Below, in pieces: positions 42,010 through 50,362 of a stretch of DNA of 64,000 nt (within the stretch, counting starts at the first letter, position 1; each line of letters opens with the position of its first letter). Both the position numbers and the translations under genes were made by a program. A model generated the notes under the pieces. The model had not been told where the DNA came from and ran no database searches. It worked only from the letters and a program-made list of their open reading frames with translations. The DNA is from Borreliella valaisiana VS116 (GTDB taxonomy: Bacteria > Spirochaetota > Spirochaetia > Borreliales > Borreliaceae). The stretch lies in assembly GCF_000170955.2 (NCBI RefSeq), contig NZ_ABCY02000001.1, forward strand, positions 614,194 through 678,193, read 5' to 3'.

Positions 42010-44065
42010 AACTTTTTGTGTTTTGCAAATTATAGAACTTATTATAATATTGTATTTTTTAATAATAATTCCTGCTAATCTTAATGCTGATTTTGAGTAT
42101 AAGGTTGTCAAAGGAGATACTCTTTTTTCAATTGCAATTAAGTATAAAGTTAAAGTAAACGATCTTAAAAGGATTAATAAACTTAATGTTGATAATATTA
42201 GGGTAGGTCAAATATTAATTATTCCAAGTAATTCTAATTTAGATCAAAATATTACCCATAAGGTCAATCATTCTCTTAGATCGCTGGAATCTGTTAATAA
42301 AGGGATAATTTTTTATACTGTAAAAGAGGGTGATACTATTGAGAGTGTTTCAAAGCTTGTTGGGATAAGTCAAGAAGAGATAATAGCTTGGAATGATTTG
42401 CGCTCTAAAGATCTTAAAGTTGGAATGAAACTTGTATTAACTGAGCCTGATTTTTTAAAACCCTATGTAGTTAAGAAAGGCGATTCGCTTTCAAAACTTT
42501 CTCAGGATTTTGATATTAGTTCTAAGGATATTTTGAAATTTAATTTTCTTAATGATGATAAATTAAAGATTGGCCAACAGCTTTTTTTAAAGAAATCTAC
42601 TGAGAATGTTAATTTTCATTATGTTAAAAAAGGAGAAACTCTTGGTAGAATAGCTTATATTTACGGTGTTACTGCTAAGGATCTTGTAGCTCTTAATGGC
42701 AATCGGGCTGTTAATCTTAAAGCAGGTTCGTTGCTAAATGTTTTAAAGATTGTAAATAATGATTTAGAAAAACCTGTTGAGGGAGATTTAAAAATTGATA
42801 AAAAAACAAATAATCAATTCATTTATCATTCAGTTGCTGTAGGGGAGACTTTGTATAGCATTGCCAGACATTATGGGGTTTTAATTGAAGATCTTAAAAA
42901 TTGGAATAATTTAAGCAGTAACAATATTATGCACGATCAAAAATTGAAAATTTTTGATAAAAAACTTTTATTTGATTCTTCTACAATTAAATCTAAAAAC
43001 GATTTATATATTAAAAACAAGGTTGATTCTAGCTCTAATTCTTCTGACAAAGTTCAAACAATAGTTAATCTTCCTTCAAGTAAAAACAAAAAGCTAAATT
43101 TAAACACTTTTGGAATTTCTGCCAATCAAGATCTTTTTGATATTAGCTCTTTGGTCATTTTGGATTCCAAAATACCAATATTTGAGGTTGTTGGTGATTT
43201 TTATTATTGGTATAAACCGAGAAAGATAAGTCAGCCAAGTGAGTTTTATTCAGAGGATTGGCATTCTCCTTTAAATTCTTATAAAAAGGCGACGCAACTT
43301 TTCAAAAGTTTTGAAAAGTTGGTAAATTCTAGGTTTAATAAAGGATCAAGGCTTAAAGACAAGTTAATAATTCTTGATCCTGGTCATGGTGGTCTTGATC
43401 CTGGAGCTATTGTTAAATCTAGAGACGGTCTTGGAAATGAAGTTTTTGTTGTTGAAGATGAGTATGTGTATGACATTGCTTTAAGGCTTTATGTATACCT
43501 TAAAGAAGAAGGGGCTAATGTTGAACTTACCATTTTAGCTCCCGACCATTTAATTAGGAATAGTGTTTTTGCTAACAATACTTTTGTTAATGTTAAAAAT
43601 GAGGTTTACAATGATTATGACCTAAATAAAAATGATACCGTTGATTCCTGGATAAATGGTACCCCAGCAGGTCTTAAAAAAAGATTGGTTGTTGTTAAAA
43701 ACATTGTTAATAAATATAAAAATATTAAAGATAAGGATATAGCCTTTTTTAGTTTGCATGCGGATAATAGTGTTGGAGCACCTAAGAGTATGGGATTTTA
43801 TTATCAAAAAGATGATGAAAAAAAATGTGATATTCATTCAAAATCTGTAGCAGAAAAAATTACAGAAGGAATGAAAAGAAGTTCTTATATTAAGGGGCAA
43901 AATCTCCATGTTTTAAGAAACAATATAGTAATGACTAAGCTTTTAATAGAAGTTAGAAATTTAGCATTTCCAGAAGAAGCTTGGTCTATTAGATCTTCTA
44001 AGCTTAGAGATCAAGATTCTAAAATTCTTGCTAATGGGATTTTAAAAATATTGGAAAATAATTGA
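41969..44065 (+). CDS. N-acetylmuramoyl-L-alanine amidase with five LysM repeats
   Basis: A 698-residue exported cell-wall hydrolase. After an N-terminal hydrophobic signal segment (residues about 20-40, IIELIIILYFLIIIPA) come five LysM modules: YKVVKGDTLFSIA, YTVKEGDTIESVS, YVVKKGDSLSKLS, HYVKKGETLGRIA and HSVAVGETLYSIA, with a spacer after the fifth. The C-terminal Amidase_3 domain has zinc ligands in ILDPGHGGLDPG (about 472), Glu in VVEDEY and His in FSLHADN, and the catalytic Glu in LLIEVRN. It cleaves the bond between MurNAc and L-Ala. The ATG at 41969 lies inside the upstream gene and its exact position is uncertain. Confidence 0.93.
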   Translation: MTTLFKILALRKSKTFCVLQIIELIIILYFLIIIPANLNADFEYKVVKGDTLFSIAIKYKVKVNDLKRINKLNVDNIRVGQILIIPSNSNLDQNITHKVNHSLRSLESVNKGIIFYTVKEGDTIESVSKLVGISQEEIIAWNDLRSKDLKVGMKLVLTEPDFLKPYVVKKGDSLSKLSQDFDISSKDILKFNFLNDDKLKIGQQLFLKKSTENVNFHYVKKGETLGRIAYIYGVTAKDLVALNGNRAVNLKAGSLLNVLKIVNNDLEKPVEGDLKIDKKTNNQFIYHSVAVGETLYSIARHYGVLIEDLKNWNNLSSNNIMHDQKLKIFDKKLLFDSSTIKSKNDLYIKNKVDSSSNSSDKVQTIVNLPSSKNKKLNLNTFGISANQDLFDISSLVILDSKIPIFEVVGDFYYWYKPRKISQPSEFYSEDWHSPLNSYKKATQLFKSFEKLVNSRFNKGSRLKDKLIILDPGHGGLDPGAIVKSRDGLGNEVFVVEDEYVYDIALRLYVYLKEEGANVELTILAPDHLIRNSVFANNTFVNVKNEVYNDYDLNKNDTVDSWINGTPAGLKKRLVVVKNIVNKYKNIKDKDIAFFSLHADNSVGAPKSMGFYYQKDDEKKCDIHSKSVAEKITEGMKRSSYIKGQNLHVLRNNIVMTKLLIEVRNLAFPEEAWSIRSSKLRDQDSKILANGILKILENN

Positions 44066-44090
44066 CAAAAATTTTTAAATTTAAGATAAT
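44062..44090 (+). promoter_or_regulatory. Near-consensus promoter of tRNA-Asn
   Basis: TTGACA (44062-44067), exact 17-bp spacer, GATAAT (44085-44090). Predicted start about 10 bases before the tRNA at 44108. The -35 contains the TGA stop codon of the amidase gene. Confidence 0.88.
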
Positions 44091-44107
44091 ATTCATAGTG
44101 TTCAATT

Positions 44108-44179
44108 TCCCCTATAGCTCAGTGGTAGAGCGGGTGGCTGTTAACCACTAGGTCGGAGGTTCAAGTCCTTCTGGGGGAG
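44108..44179 (+). tRNA. tRNA-Asn (GTT)
   Basis: Anticodon loop CTGTTAA (anticodon GTT), D-arm GCTC...GAGC, T-arm GAGGTTCAAGTCCTT, acceptor TCCCCTA/TGGGGGA with one wobble and discriminator G. The last 19 bases are antisense to the 3' end of rnmV. Confidence 0.96.
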
Positions 44180-44706
44180 TTAATTAAGGTTAATTGTTTT
44201 TTTAATTTCGTTTTTGTTATTTTAAAGTAATTAAGTCTTTCTAAGAGTTTTTTGTTGTTTCCGTGTCCCAAACAAAGGTTCTTTTGTATCTTTTGTCTAT
44301 TTTCTTTTGAGTTTTCTCCTATTAAGTCAAGTTCTAACAAGTCGCTTAATGTTAATAAATCTTTTTGATTATCTTTATATAAAGTTCCAACTTCTTTAAG
44401 TATTTTTATTATTTCTGTTTTATTTACTGATTCAACTTCGGTATCTTTAGTATTAAGATATGCATGTTTGATTTTATTATTTTCTCCTAGATGTTTGACT
44501 ATTTTTTGCCTAATAATATTTCCAGATTTATCACTGTCTGTTAAAATTATTATTCCTTTGTATTTTAAAGCTTTTTTTAACAATTCAATAGTTTCGATTT
44601 TTAAAGCAAATCCTTTTGTTTCTATTACTGTGCAGTCAAAAGATTCTTTTATTCTTTTAAGATCGTCTTTTCCTTCAACTACAATTATTTCTTTAATTTT
44701 TTCCAA
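44161..44706 (-). CDS. rnmV: Ribonuclease M5 (5S rRNA maturation, Toprim)
   Basis: Primase-like Toprim nuclease of 181 residues maturing 5S rRNA precursor. The Toprim motifs are VVEGKDDLKRI (Glu11) and GIIILTDSDKSGNIIR (Asp57, Asp59), and the C-terminal half (GNNKKLLERLNYFKIT) matches the RnmV type. The start is TTG at 44706; CAAGGA eight bases upstream, inside the apeB end, supports it. It begins two bases after the apeB stop. Its last codons and stop lie on the complement of the tRNA-Asn 3' end. Confidence 0.9.
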   Translation of the reverse strand: MEKIKEIIVVEGKDDLKRIKESFDCTVIETKGFALKIETIELLKKALKYKGIIILTDSDKSGNIIRQKIVKHLGENNKIKHAYLNTKDTEVESVNKTEIIKILKEVGTLYKDNQKDLLTLSDLLELDLIGENSKENRQKIQKNLCLGHGNNKKLLERLNYFKITKTKLKKQLTLINSPRRT

Positions 44707-44708
44707 TT

Positions 44709-45977
44709 TTAAATTCCTTGTTCAAAGAAAGCCCTTAGCAATTTAATTGCTTCTATGTGGTCAACTATTGATACTGTTTCGCGTAAGGAGTGCATTGCCC
44801 ATAGTGGTGTTCCAATGTCAATAGTTTCTATTCCTGTTCTTGCATTTGATATTGGACCAATTGTTGTTCCTGAAGGAACATTTGCTTTCATTATTATTTC
44901 TTGAATCTTAATATTATTATTAATAGCCAAATTTTTTAATTTTGAAAATCCCGTTGAAGTTGTTGCATATTTGAAATTGGCGCTGTTTTTTACAACTATA
45001 CCTTTACTTAGAGTTGCTTGATAGTTTGGATCATGTTTAAATGTATATCCTGGATGGATGCCGTGAACACTGTCAAACGATATATTAAATGATTTGTTTG
45101 TTTTTATTAAATGTTCTTCTCTGGTTAAATTAAGAGCAAGGTCAATTCTTTCTAAAACTTCTGATAAAAAATTGGAATCAGCGCCTCTTGAGGTTAGAGA
45201 TCCTACTTCTTCGTTATCAAAAAATACAGCCATTTTATTTTTATTATTGCTTGTATGAATATAAGAGTTCATGATTGCGTGGCATCCTGATTTATTGTCA
45301 AGATTTTTAGAAGTCAAAAATTCTTTTTCAGTTCCTATTATTTTGGAAGGTTGTGATTCTGTGAATATTAGATCACAAGATAGAAAATTTTCATATTCTA
45401 TTCCAAGTTGTTCTAGTATGCTATCTTTTATTGATTTTTTAGTGCTGCTTATTACTGTTAAATTGTCATGAGTATTATATACAAATCCTTCGTTAATTTG
45501 TCGGTTTAAATGGATTGCAAGGTTTGGAATAATTCCTATGTTTTCAATATTGATTAATTTTGAGTTAATATTTTCATTTTTTTTGAAATATATAATTCCT
45601 GCTAAGCTTAAGTCTCTGTCAATCCAAGTAGAAATTATTGGACTACCATAAACTTCAATATGATTGTAGAATACACCACTTGTGTTTTTTGTTGCATCTA
45701 TTTTTAATTTTAGTCCTGGACTGTCTGTATGTGCCGTTGCTATTAAAAATGGCTCATATTTTTTTTCCACATCAATATTAAAGGCAATAAGGCTAGTTCC
45801 TTCTTTTTTTATGTAATACGATCCTGTTTCAATTTTCCATTTTTCATCAGGTTTTAATTGTTTTGCATTAAAATAATTAATTAATTTTTCTTCAATATAA
45901 TTTACTAAATGATAAGGTGTAGGACTATTGTCTAGTAGACTTTGAAAAAATTTTGGTTCTAGTGTTTTATCGTTCAC
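44709..45977 (-). CDS. apeB: M18 family aminopeptidase (aspartyl aminopeptidase type)
   Basis: Cytosolic dizinc aminopeptidase of 422 residues. Metal and catalytic motifs are TAHTDSPGLKLK (His), the DNKSGCHAI region, FFDNEEVGS with catalytic and metal Glu, and the C-terminal WAMHSLRETVSIVDH with metal His. N-terminal SLLDNSPTPYHLV is characteristic of M18. The start is GTG at 45977 with AAAGGAG ten bases upstream. Probably cotranscribed with rnmV. Together with PepD it gives the cell amino acids from imported oligopeptides. Confidence 0.94.
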   Translation of the reverse strand: MNDKTLEPKFFQSLLDNSPTPYHLVNYIEEKLINYFNAKQLKPDEKWKIETGSYYIKKEGTSLIAFNIDVEKKYEPFLIATAHTDSPGLKLKIDATKNTSGVFYNHIEVYGSPIISTWIDRDLSLAGIIYFKKNENINSKLINIENIGIIPNLAIHLNRQINEGFVYNTHDNLTVISSTKKSIKDSILEQLGIEYENFLSCDLIFTESQPSKIIGTEKEFLTSKNLDNKSGCHAIMNSYIHTSNNKNKMAVFFDNEEVGSLTSRGADSNFLSEVLERIDLALNLTREEHLIKTNKSFNISFDSVHGIHPGYTFKHDPNYQATLSKGIVVKNSANFKYATTSTGFSKLKNLAINNNIKIQEIIMKANVPSGTTIGPISNARTGIETIDIGTPLWAMHSLRETVSIVDHIEAIKLLRAFFEQGI

Positions 45978-46064
45978 TAAAGGGATTCTCCTTTAATTTT
46001 ATTGCTTTATAACTATATATTTTATTATAATAATTTTTAACTGTATATTAGTTAGGAGTTTATT

Positions 46065-46790
46065 ATGAGAAAGTGTTTTGCCAGCTGGAGTTTATTGTTG
46101 ATTTTTATTGCTTGTAGCTCTAATGTTGAAATTGAGTTAAAAGATGATATTAGCGGTATTGTTTCAATATTTGTCAATGTTAATGGAGAATTTGAAAAAA
46201 TTAGAAAAGAACTCTTAACAACTTTAGTGGGAGAAGAAGTTGCAAGCATGCCTCTTTTTCCTGTAGATGAAATAAAAAAATACTTTAAAAATGGAGAGGA
46301 AAAGCTTGGACTTAAGCTTTTGAGTATTAAAACTCAAGGAGATTCTATTAATTTAGTTGTTAAGTTTGATAATTTAATTAAAGTTTTAGGCGATTATATG
46401 AAAAAATCTGATATTCCTGTGTTTAAGATAGAAAAAAAAGATGGTAAAAATATTGTTGAACTTAATATTAATTTGGAAAACGCTACTAAGAATATTAATG
46501 AAAATAAAGAATATATTAGTGATGCACTTGCTGCTCTTTTGCCATCGGATGAAATTCCAATGTCTGCTGAAGAATATAAAGATGTTTTGGTTTATTTTTT
46601 ATCGGAGTTTACTCCCAAAGCAAGCGAACTTATTGACAATTCAAAACTTAATCTTATAGTTAAGACTTCTAGAAATGTTCAAGAACAATTTGGATTCAAA
46701 CAGATTAACTCAAACACACTAAAGTTTGAGATGGATATGGTTAAAGGATTGAGTCTTGAAACACCAATAAAACTTAGAGTAGTTTATTGA
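46065..46790 (+). CDS. Hypothetical lipoprotein
   Basis: A 241-residue protein with a lipoprotein signal: MRKCFASWSLLLIFIAC with lipobox FIAC, making Cys17 the lipidated residue after cleavage. The mature part is soluble, acidic to neutral, with many short Lys/Asp/Asn-rich segments and no family I recognise. It may be a beta-rich binding domain (VSIFVNVNGEFEKI ... GLSLETPIKLRVVY). TTAGGAG precedes the ATG. Convergent with fruA across a perfect hairpin. Confidence 0.85.
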   Translation: MRKCFASWSLLLIFIACSSNVEIELKDDISGIVSIFVNVNGEFEKIRKELLTTLVGEEVASMPLFPVDEIKKYFKNGEEKLGLKLLSIKTQGDSINLVVKFDNLIKVLGDYMKKSDIPVFKIEKKDGKNIVELNINLENATKNINENKEYISDALAALLPSDEIPMSAEEYKDVLVYFLSEFTPKASELIDNSKLNLIVKTSRNVQEQFGFKQINSNTLKFEMDMVKGLSLETPIKLRVVY

Positions 46791-46794
46791 CAGA

Positions 46795-46834
46795 AATGTA
46801 AGAATATAAACGATTAAGTTTATATTCTTACATT
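46795..46834. terminator. Perfect 17-bp bidirectional terminator hairpin
   Basis: Arms 46795-46811 and 46818-46834 are exact reverse complements (AATGTAAGAATATAAAC), loop GATTAA. It begins five bases after the lipoprotein stop. The right arm encodes, on the minus strand, the last four codons and stop of fruA (NVRI). Confidence 0.88.
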
Positions 46835-48685
46835 GTATTCCTTTTTTAAAATTCCTATTAAAATAGCTGTTAAAATTGATCCTGCTAAGATAGATATTAT
46901 CCACATTAATGGGTTTACTACTATTGGTAGAATAAATATACCACCATGTGGTGCTATAACTTCTACCTTAAAAAGTGCAGAAATAAATCCTCCTACAGAT
47001 GAGCCTAGTATGCATGCAGGTATTACTCTTAAAGGATCTGATGCTGCGAATGGAATTACTCCTTCTGTAATAAAGCACGCTCCTAGAAAATAACAAACTT
47101 TTCCAGATTCTCTTTCTTCTTTTGAGAATTTGTTTTTAAATAAACTTGTAGCAAGGGCAATTCCTATAGGCGGCACCATTCCCCCTGCCATTATGCTTGC
47201 GTGAGGAATATAATTTTTTGCAGTTATCATTGCAATTCCAAATGCGTATGCAGCTTTATTTACAGGTCCTCCCATATCTATTGCCATCATACCTCCAAGT
47301 AAAGCTCCAAGTATTGCCATATTAGTTCCGCTAAGTTGATTTAGCATATCTGTTATTGATTCATTAATAAATGATATTGGACTAAGCATTACATATATTA
47401 AAATTCCTGAAATTATAACTGATAGAAAAGGATAAGTTAATACTGGATTTATTCCTCTTAAGTTGCTAGGAATGATTTTGTCAGATATTTTTTTTACAAT
47501 CAATGTAACGTATCCTGAAATAAATCCCGCTAAGATGCCTCCCAAAAATCCTGCATTTCCATTGCTCATCATTAAACCTGTAATCATTCCAGGTGCAAGT
47601 CCTGGTCTTTCTGCTATACTAAATGAAATGTAGCCAGCAAGTATTGGGATCATTAAAGCAAATGCGCTTCCACCGCCGATTTGCATCAGAATATCTGCTA
47701 TTTTATTGTAGCTTGGGTCATTTATATCAAATGCTTTGATTCCAAACATAAATGATATTGCTATTATTATTCCTCCTGAGACTACAAATGGAAGCATAAA
47801 GGAGACTCCATTCATTAAGTGTTTATAAATTCCTATTCTTTGGATTTGTTTAGGTTTTTCGATGGTTGTATTTGTGTTGCTTTTGTTGTAAATTTGCGCT
47901 TCGTTTTTAAGAATTGTTTGAATAAGCTCTTTTGCTTTGTGTATGCCGTCTTTTACGCCTACTTCAATTAAAGGTTTTCCGCTAAATCTTTCTTTGTTTA
48001 TAGTCTTGCCAGATGCAATAATGATTCCCTTTGCGTTTTTTATTTCTTCTTCTGTTATTGGGTTTTCGGTTCCACTAGATCCATTTGTTTCTACTTTTAT
48101 GTTTATGTTTAATTCTAAAGCTGCTTTTTTAAGGCTTTCTGCTGCCATATAAGTGTGAGCTATTCCCACAGGACATGCTGTTACGGCAAGAATGAAATCT
48201 TTTTTTGTATTTGAATTATTAGATTCATTTGTATTGCTACTACTCATGATTATTTCTAAAAATCTATCTTCATTATTTGTGCTCATAAGTTCATGTCTTA
48301 ATAAGTTGTTGCTAAAAGTATTGCTTAGATATGATATAGCTTTTATGTGTGCATTGCTAGGAGCCTCTTCGGGGATAGCCATCATGAAAAACAGTTTTGA
48401 GAGTTTTTGATCAGAAGAGTTGAAATCAAATCCATCACCATCAACTCTTAAAATAGCAATTCCGTGTTTTTTAATAAAGTCACCTTTTGCATGGGGCATG
48501 GCTATATGCTCTTCAATGCCTGTTCCGTTAATTTCTTCTCTTTTTTTAATTTCTTTTATGAATGCTTCTATGTCATTTAAGTATCCATTTTCATTGAGCA
48601 TGCTAGCCATTTTTCTAATTACATCTTCTTTGCTAGTTGCATTGTAATTTAAAATAATTAAATTTTTTGAAAATAAATTTTGCAT
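46820..48685 (-). CDS. fruA: PTS fructose-specific enzyme IIABC
   Basis: Membrane permease that phosphorylates fructose during import, about 621 residues. The EIIA domain (residues 1-145) has phospho-His65 in EEHIAMPHAKG, the EIIB domain (from about 165) has phospho-Cys near 170 in AVTACPVGIAHTYMAAE, and the EIIC domain starts near residue 285 with about nine membrane segments (GISFMFGIKAF, AGFISGYVTL, MGGPVNKAAYAFG). I use ATG 48685 and not the GTG at 48694; AAGGTG lies eight bases upstream. Divergent from fruK. Fructose is the most likely substrate; mannose-type specificity cannot be excluded. Confidence 0.94.
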   Translation of the reverse strand: MQNLFSKNLIILNYNATSKEDVIRKMASMLNENGYLNDIEAFIKEIKKREEINGTGIEEHIAMPHAKGDFIKKHGIAILRVDGDGFDFNSSDQKLSKLFFMMAIPEEAPSNAHIKAISYLSNTFSNNLLRHELMSTNNEDRFLEIIMSSSNTNESNNSNTKKDFILAVTACPVGIAHTYMAAESLKKAALELNINIKVETNGSSGTENPITEEEIKNAKGIIIASGKTINKERFSGKPLIEVGVKDGIHKAKELIQTILKNEAQIYNKSNTNTTIEKPKQIQRIGIYKHLMNGVSFMLPFVVSGGIIIAISFMFGIKAFDINDPSYNKIADILMQIGGGSAFALMIPILAGYISFSIAERPGLAPGMITGLMMSNGNAGFLGGILAGFISGYVTLIVKKISDKIIPSNLRGINPVLTYPFLSVIISGILIYVMLSPISFINESITDMLNQLSGTNMAILGALLGGMMAIDMGGPVNKAAYAFGIAMITAKNYIPHASIMAGGMVPPIGIALATSLFKNKFSKEERESGKVCYFLGACFITEGVIPFAASDPLRVIPACILGSSVGGFISALFKVEVIAPHGGIFILPIVVNPLMWIISILAGSILTAILIGILKKEYNVRI

Positions 48686-48739
48686 AATAATCACCTTTAT
48701 ATATTATATAGTGTATATATATATTAAATTTTACATTTA

Positions 48740-48762
48740 TTTAATTGATTTTATCAATTAAA
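48740..48762. promoter_or_regulatory. Inverted repeat touching the fruK ribosome site
   Basis: Perfect 10-bp repeat TTTAATTGAT / ATCAATTAAA (48740-48749 and 48753-48762) with a 3-nt loop in the fruA-fruK divergent region. The right arm shares its last two bases with the AAGGAG ribosome site of fruK (48761-48766). It may be an operator or an mRNA hairpin affecting translation. Confidence 0.55.
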
Positions 48763-48772
48763 GGAGATTATC

Positions 48773-49684
48773 TTGATATATACTCTAACACTTAATCCTT
48801 CTGTGGATTATAAAATAGTTTTAAAAGAATTTCAGGAAGAAAGTCTTAATTATGCTTTGGATAACAATTTCTTTGCTGGTGGTAAGGGAATAAATGTAAG
48901 TACTGTTCTTAAAAATTTGGGAAAGTCTAGTATGGCTCTTGGCTTTTTAGGAGGTTTTACGGGTGATTATATAAGATTTTCTCTTAATTCTAAGGGTATA
49001 AAAAACGATTTTATTAAAATAAAATATAATACAAGATTAAATATTAAAATGATAGCAAATGGCAGAGAAACAGAAATTAATGCTAATTCCCCAGATATTT
49101 CTAAGGATGAATTTGAACTTTTGAAAAATAAGCTTAAAAGTTTAGCAAATAATAGTATATTGGTGATGTCAGGAAGCGTTCCTGAAGCTCTTGGCGAGAA
49201 TGCATACAACGAAATATCTAATATAATTTCTAGTGATGTTAAGCTTATCATTGATACTAGTGGTAAACCTTTGAAAAAAATTCTTAGATTAAATCCCTTT
49301 TTAATAAAGCCTAATATTTATGAACTTGAAGATCTTTTTAATGCTAAATTCAATTCCACAAAAGAATTGATTAAAATTGGGAAAAATCTTGTAGAAAGTG
49401 GAGTTCAAAATATTATAATTTCTATGGGAAGTGACGGAGCTATTTTTATTGGCAAAAATGTTGCTTTTAGAGCCTTTGTTCCAAAGATTAGCTCTGTTAG
49501 CACTATTGGGGCAGGAGATTCTGTGATTGCAGGATTTGTGTATGCGTTTGACAATAAAAATACTTTGGCAGATTCATTTAAATTTGGTGTTGCAGCCGGT
49601 ACAGCTACGGCATTAAAAGGCAATCTTTGTGAATTTCAAGATGTTAAAAAGATGCTTTGTGAGATTAGGGTTGAAGACATTTGA
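48773..49684 (+). CDS. fruK: 1-phosphofructokinase (PfkB family)
   Basis: Phosphorylates fructose 1-phosphate, the product of the fructose PTS, to fructose 1,6-bisphosphate; 303 residues. It has the N-terminal MIYTLTLNPSVDYKI typical of FruK/LacC, GGKGINVSTVLKNLG for substrate binding, and anion-hole/catalytic GAGDSVIAGF near residues 246-255. The start is TTG at 48773 with AAGGAG six bases upstream. The divergent layout with fruA fits a shared regulatory region. Tagatose-6-phosphate kinase is an alternative label, but context favours FruK. Confidence 0.95.
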   Translation: MIYTLTLNPSVDYKIVLKEFQEESLNYALDNNFFAGGKGINVSTVLKNLGKSSMALGFLGGFTGDYIRFSLNSKGIKNDFIKIKYNTRLNIKMIANGRETEINANSPDISKDEFELLKNKLKSLANNSILVMSGSVPEALGENAYNEISNIISSDVKLIIDTSGKPLKKILRLNPFLIKPNIYELEDLFNAKFNSTKELIKIGKNLVESGVQNIIISMGSDGAIFIGKNVAFRAFVPKISSVSTIGAGDSVIAGFVYAFDNKNTLADSFKFGVAAGTATALKGNLCEFQDVKKMLCEIRVEDI

Positions 49685-49730
49685 ATTTCTTAATCTTTTA
49701 AATAGAGTTGAGTATTTGATTTTTAAACTT

Positions 49731-49757
49731 TACTGTAGCTTTTAAAAAGCTACAGTA
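49731..49757. terminator. Bidirectional terminator between fruK and the small exported gene
   Basis: 12-bp stem TACTGTAGCTTT / AAAGCTACAGTA (49731-49742 and 49746-49757) with a 3-nt loop, between convergent genes. Confidence 0.85.
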
Positions 49758-49767
49758 TTTAGTTTGT

Positions 49768-50079
49768 TTAAATTTTTAATTTTGATTTATACAATTTGTG
49801 TGTTACTAGGGATAATCCCATAACTGTTAACAATGCTACTATAGCTATGCTTGCAAATAAGCCTGCTGTATTTGATTGAGTGATTTTTGCAGCGATTTCT
49901 GTACTTTTCTCATCGCAAACACAGTTAACGTATCCACATATTGGACAGATCTCTTCTACTCCAAATTGGCTTAAGTTTTTATTTGAAATTATATTTTCTG
50001 TTGTTGTGTTGGTTTGTGCGAAAACATATGTTGAAATCAATAGTAAAGCAGTGAAAAATAAATATTTTCGTAGATTCAT
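49768..50079 (-). CDS. Small exported membrane protein with a CxxC...CxC motif
   Basis: A 103-residue protein not assigned to a known function. It has a signal peptide (MNLRKYLFFTALLLISTYVFAQ), a short Thr/Asn-rich stretch, the cysteine cluster CPICGYVNCVC (Cys45, 48, 53, 55), and one C-terminal membrane segment about residues 69-92 followed by a basic tail. The topology places the cysteine cluster outside the inner membrane. I use ATG 50079 with AAGGAGAAGG just upstream; the frame is open to 50100. The cluster could bind zinc or carry disulfides. Confidence 0.82.
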   Translation of the reverse strand: MNLRKYLFFTALLLISTYVFAQTNTTTENIISNKNLSQFGVEEICPICGYVNCVCDEKSTEIAAKITQSNTAGLFASIAIVALLTVMGLSLVTHKLYKSKLKI

Positions 50080-50238
50080 TTTACCTTCTCCTTTCCCCAT
50101 AAGGTTTAAATTTTTTTGGATTACTTAAATTATAGCTTTTAAATTAAACATTTATAATTTTTTATTATTCAAAACCTTCTAGAATGGATAAATTTTCTAA
50201 GAAAAGCTGATGATATAATAAAGTGTAAAAGTTACTAT

Positions 50239-50312
50239 CGGGAGCGACGGGTCTCGAACCCGCGACCTCCTGCGTGACAGGCAAGCGTTCTAACCATCTG
50301 AACTACGCCCCC
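50239..50312 (-). tRNA. tRNA-Asp (GTC)
   Basis: Anticodon loop CTGTCAC (anticodon GTC), acceptor GGGGGCG/CGCTCCC with one wobble, D-arm GTTC...GAAC, T-arm CGGGTTCGAGACCCG, discriminator G. Lies 40 bp downstream of the recD stop on the same strand. Confidence 0.97.
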
Positions 50313-50333
50313 CAAAGTCATTCTTTTAAAAAG

Positions 50334-50362
50334 ATTATAGTTGTTTTTGATTTATTTGTCAA
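50334..50362 (-). promoter_or_regulatory. Perfect-consensus sigma-70 promoter of tRNA-Asp
   Basis: On the minus strand TTGACA (50362-50357), exact 17-bp spacer, TATAAT (50339-50334). Both hexamers match the consensus fully. Predicted start about 15 bases before the tRNA. The -35 lies in the last codons of recD. Confidence 0.93.
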
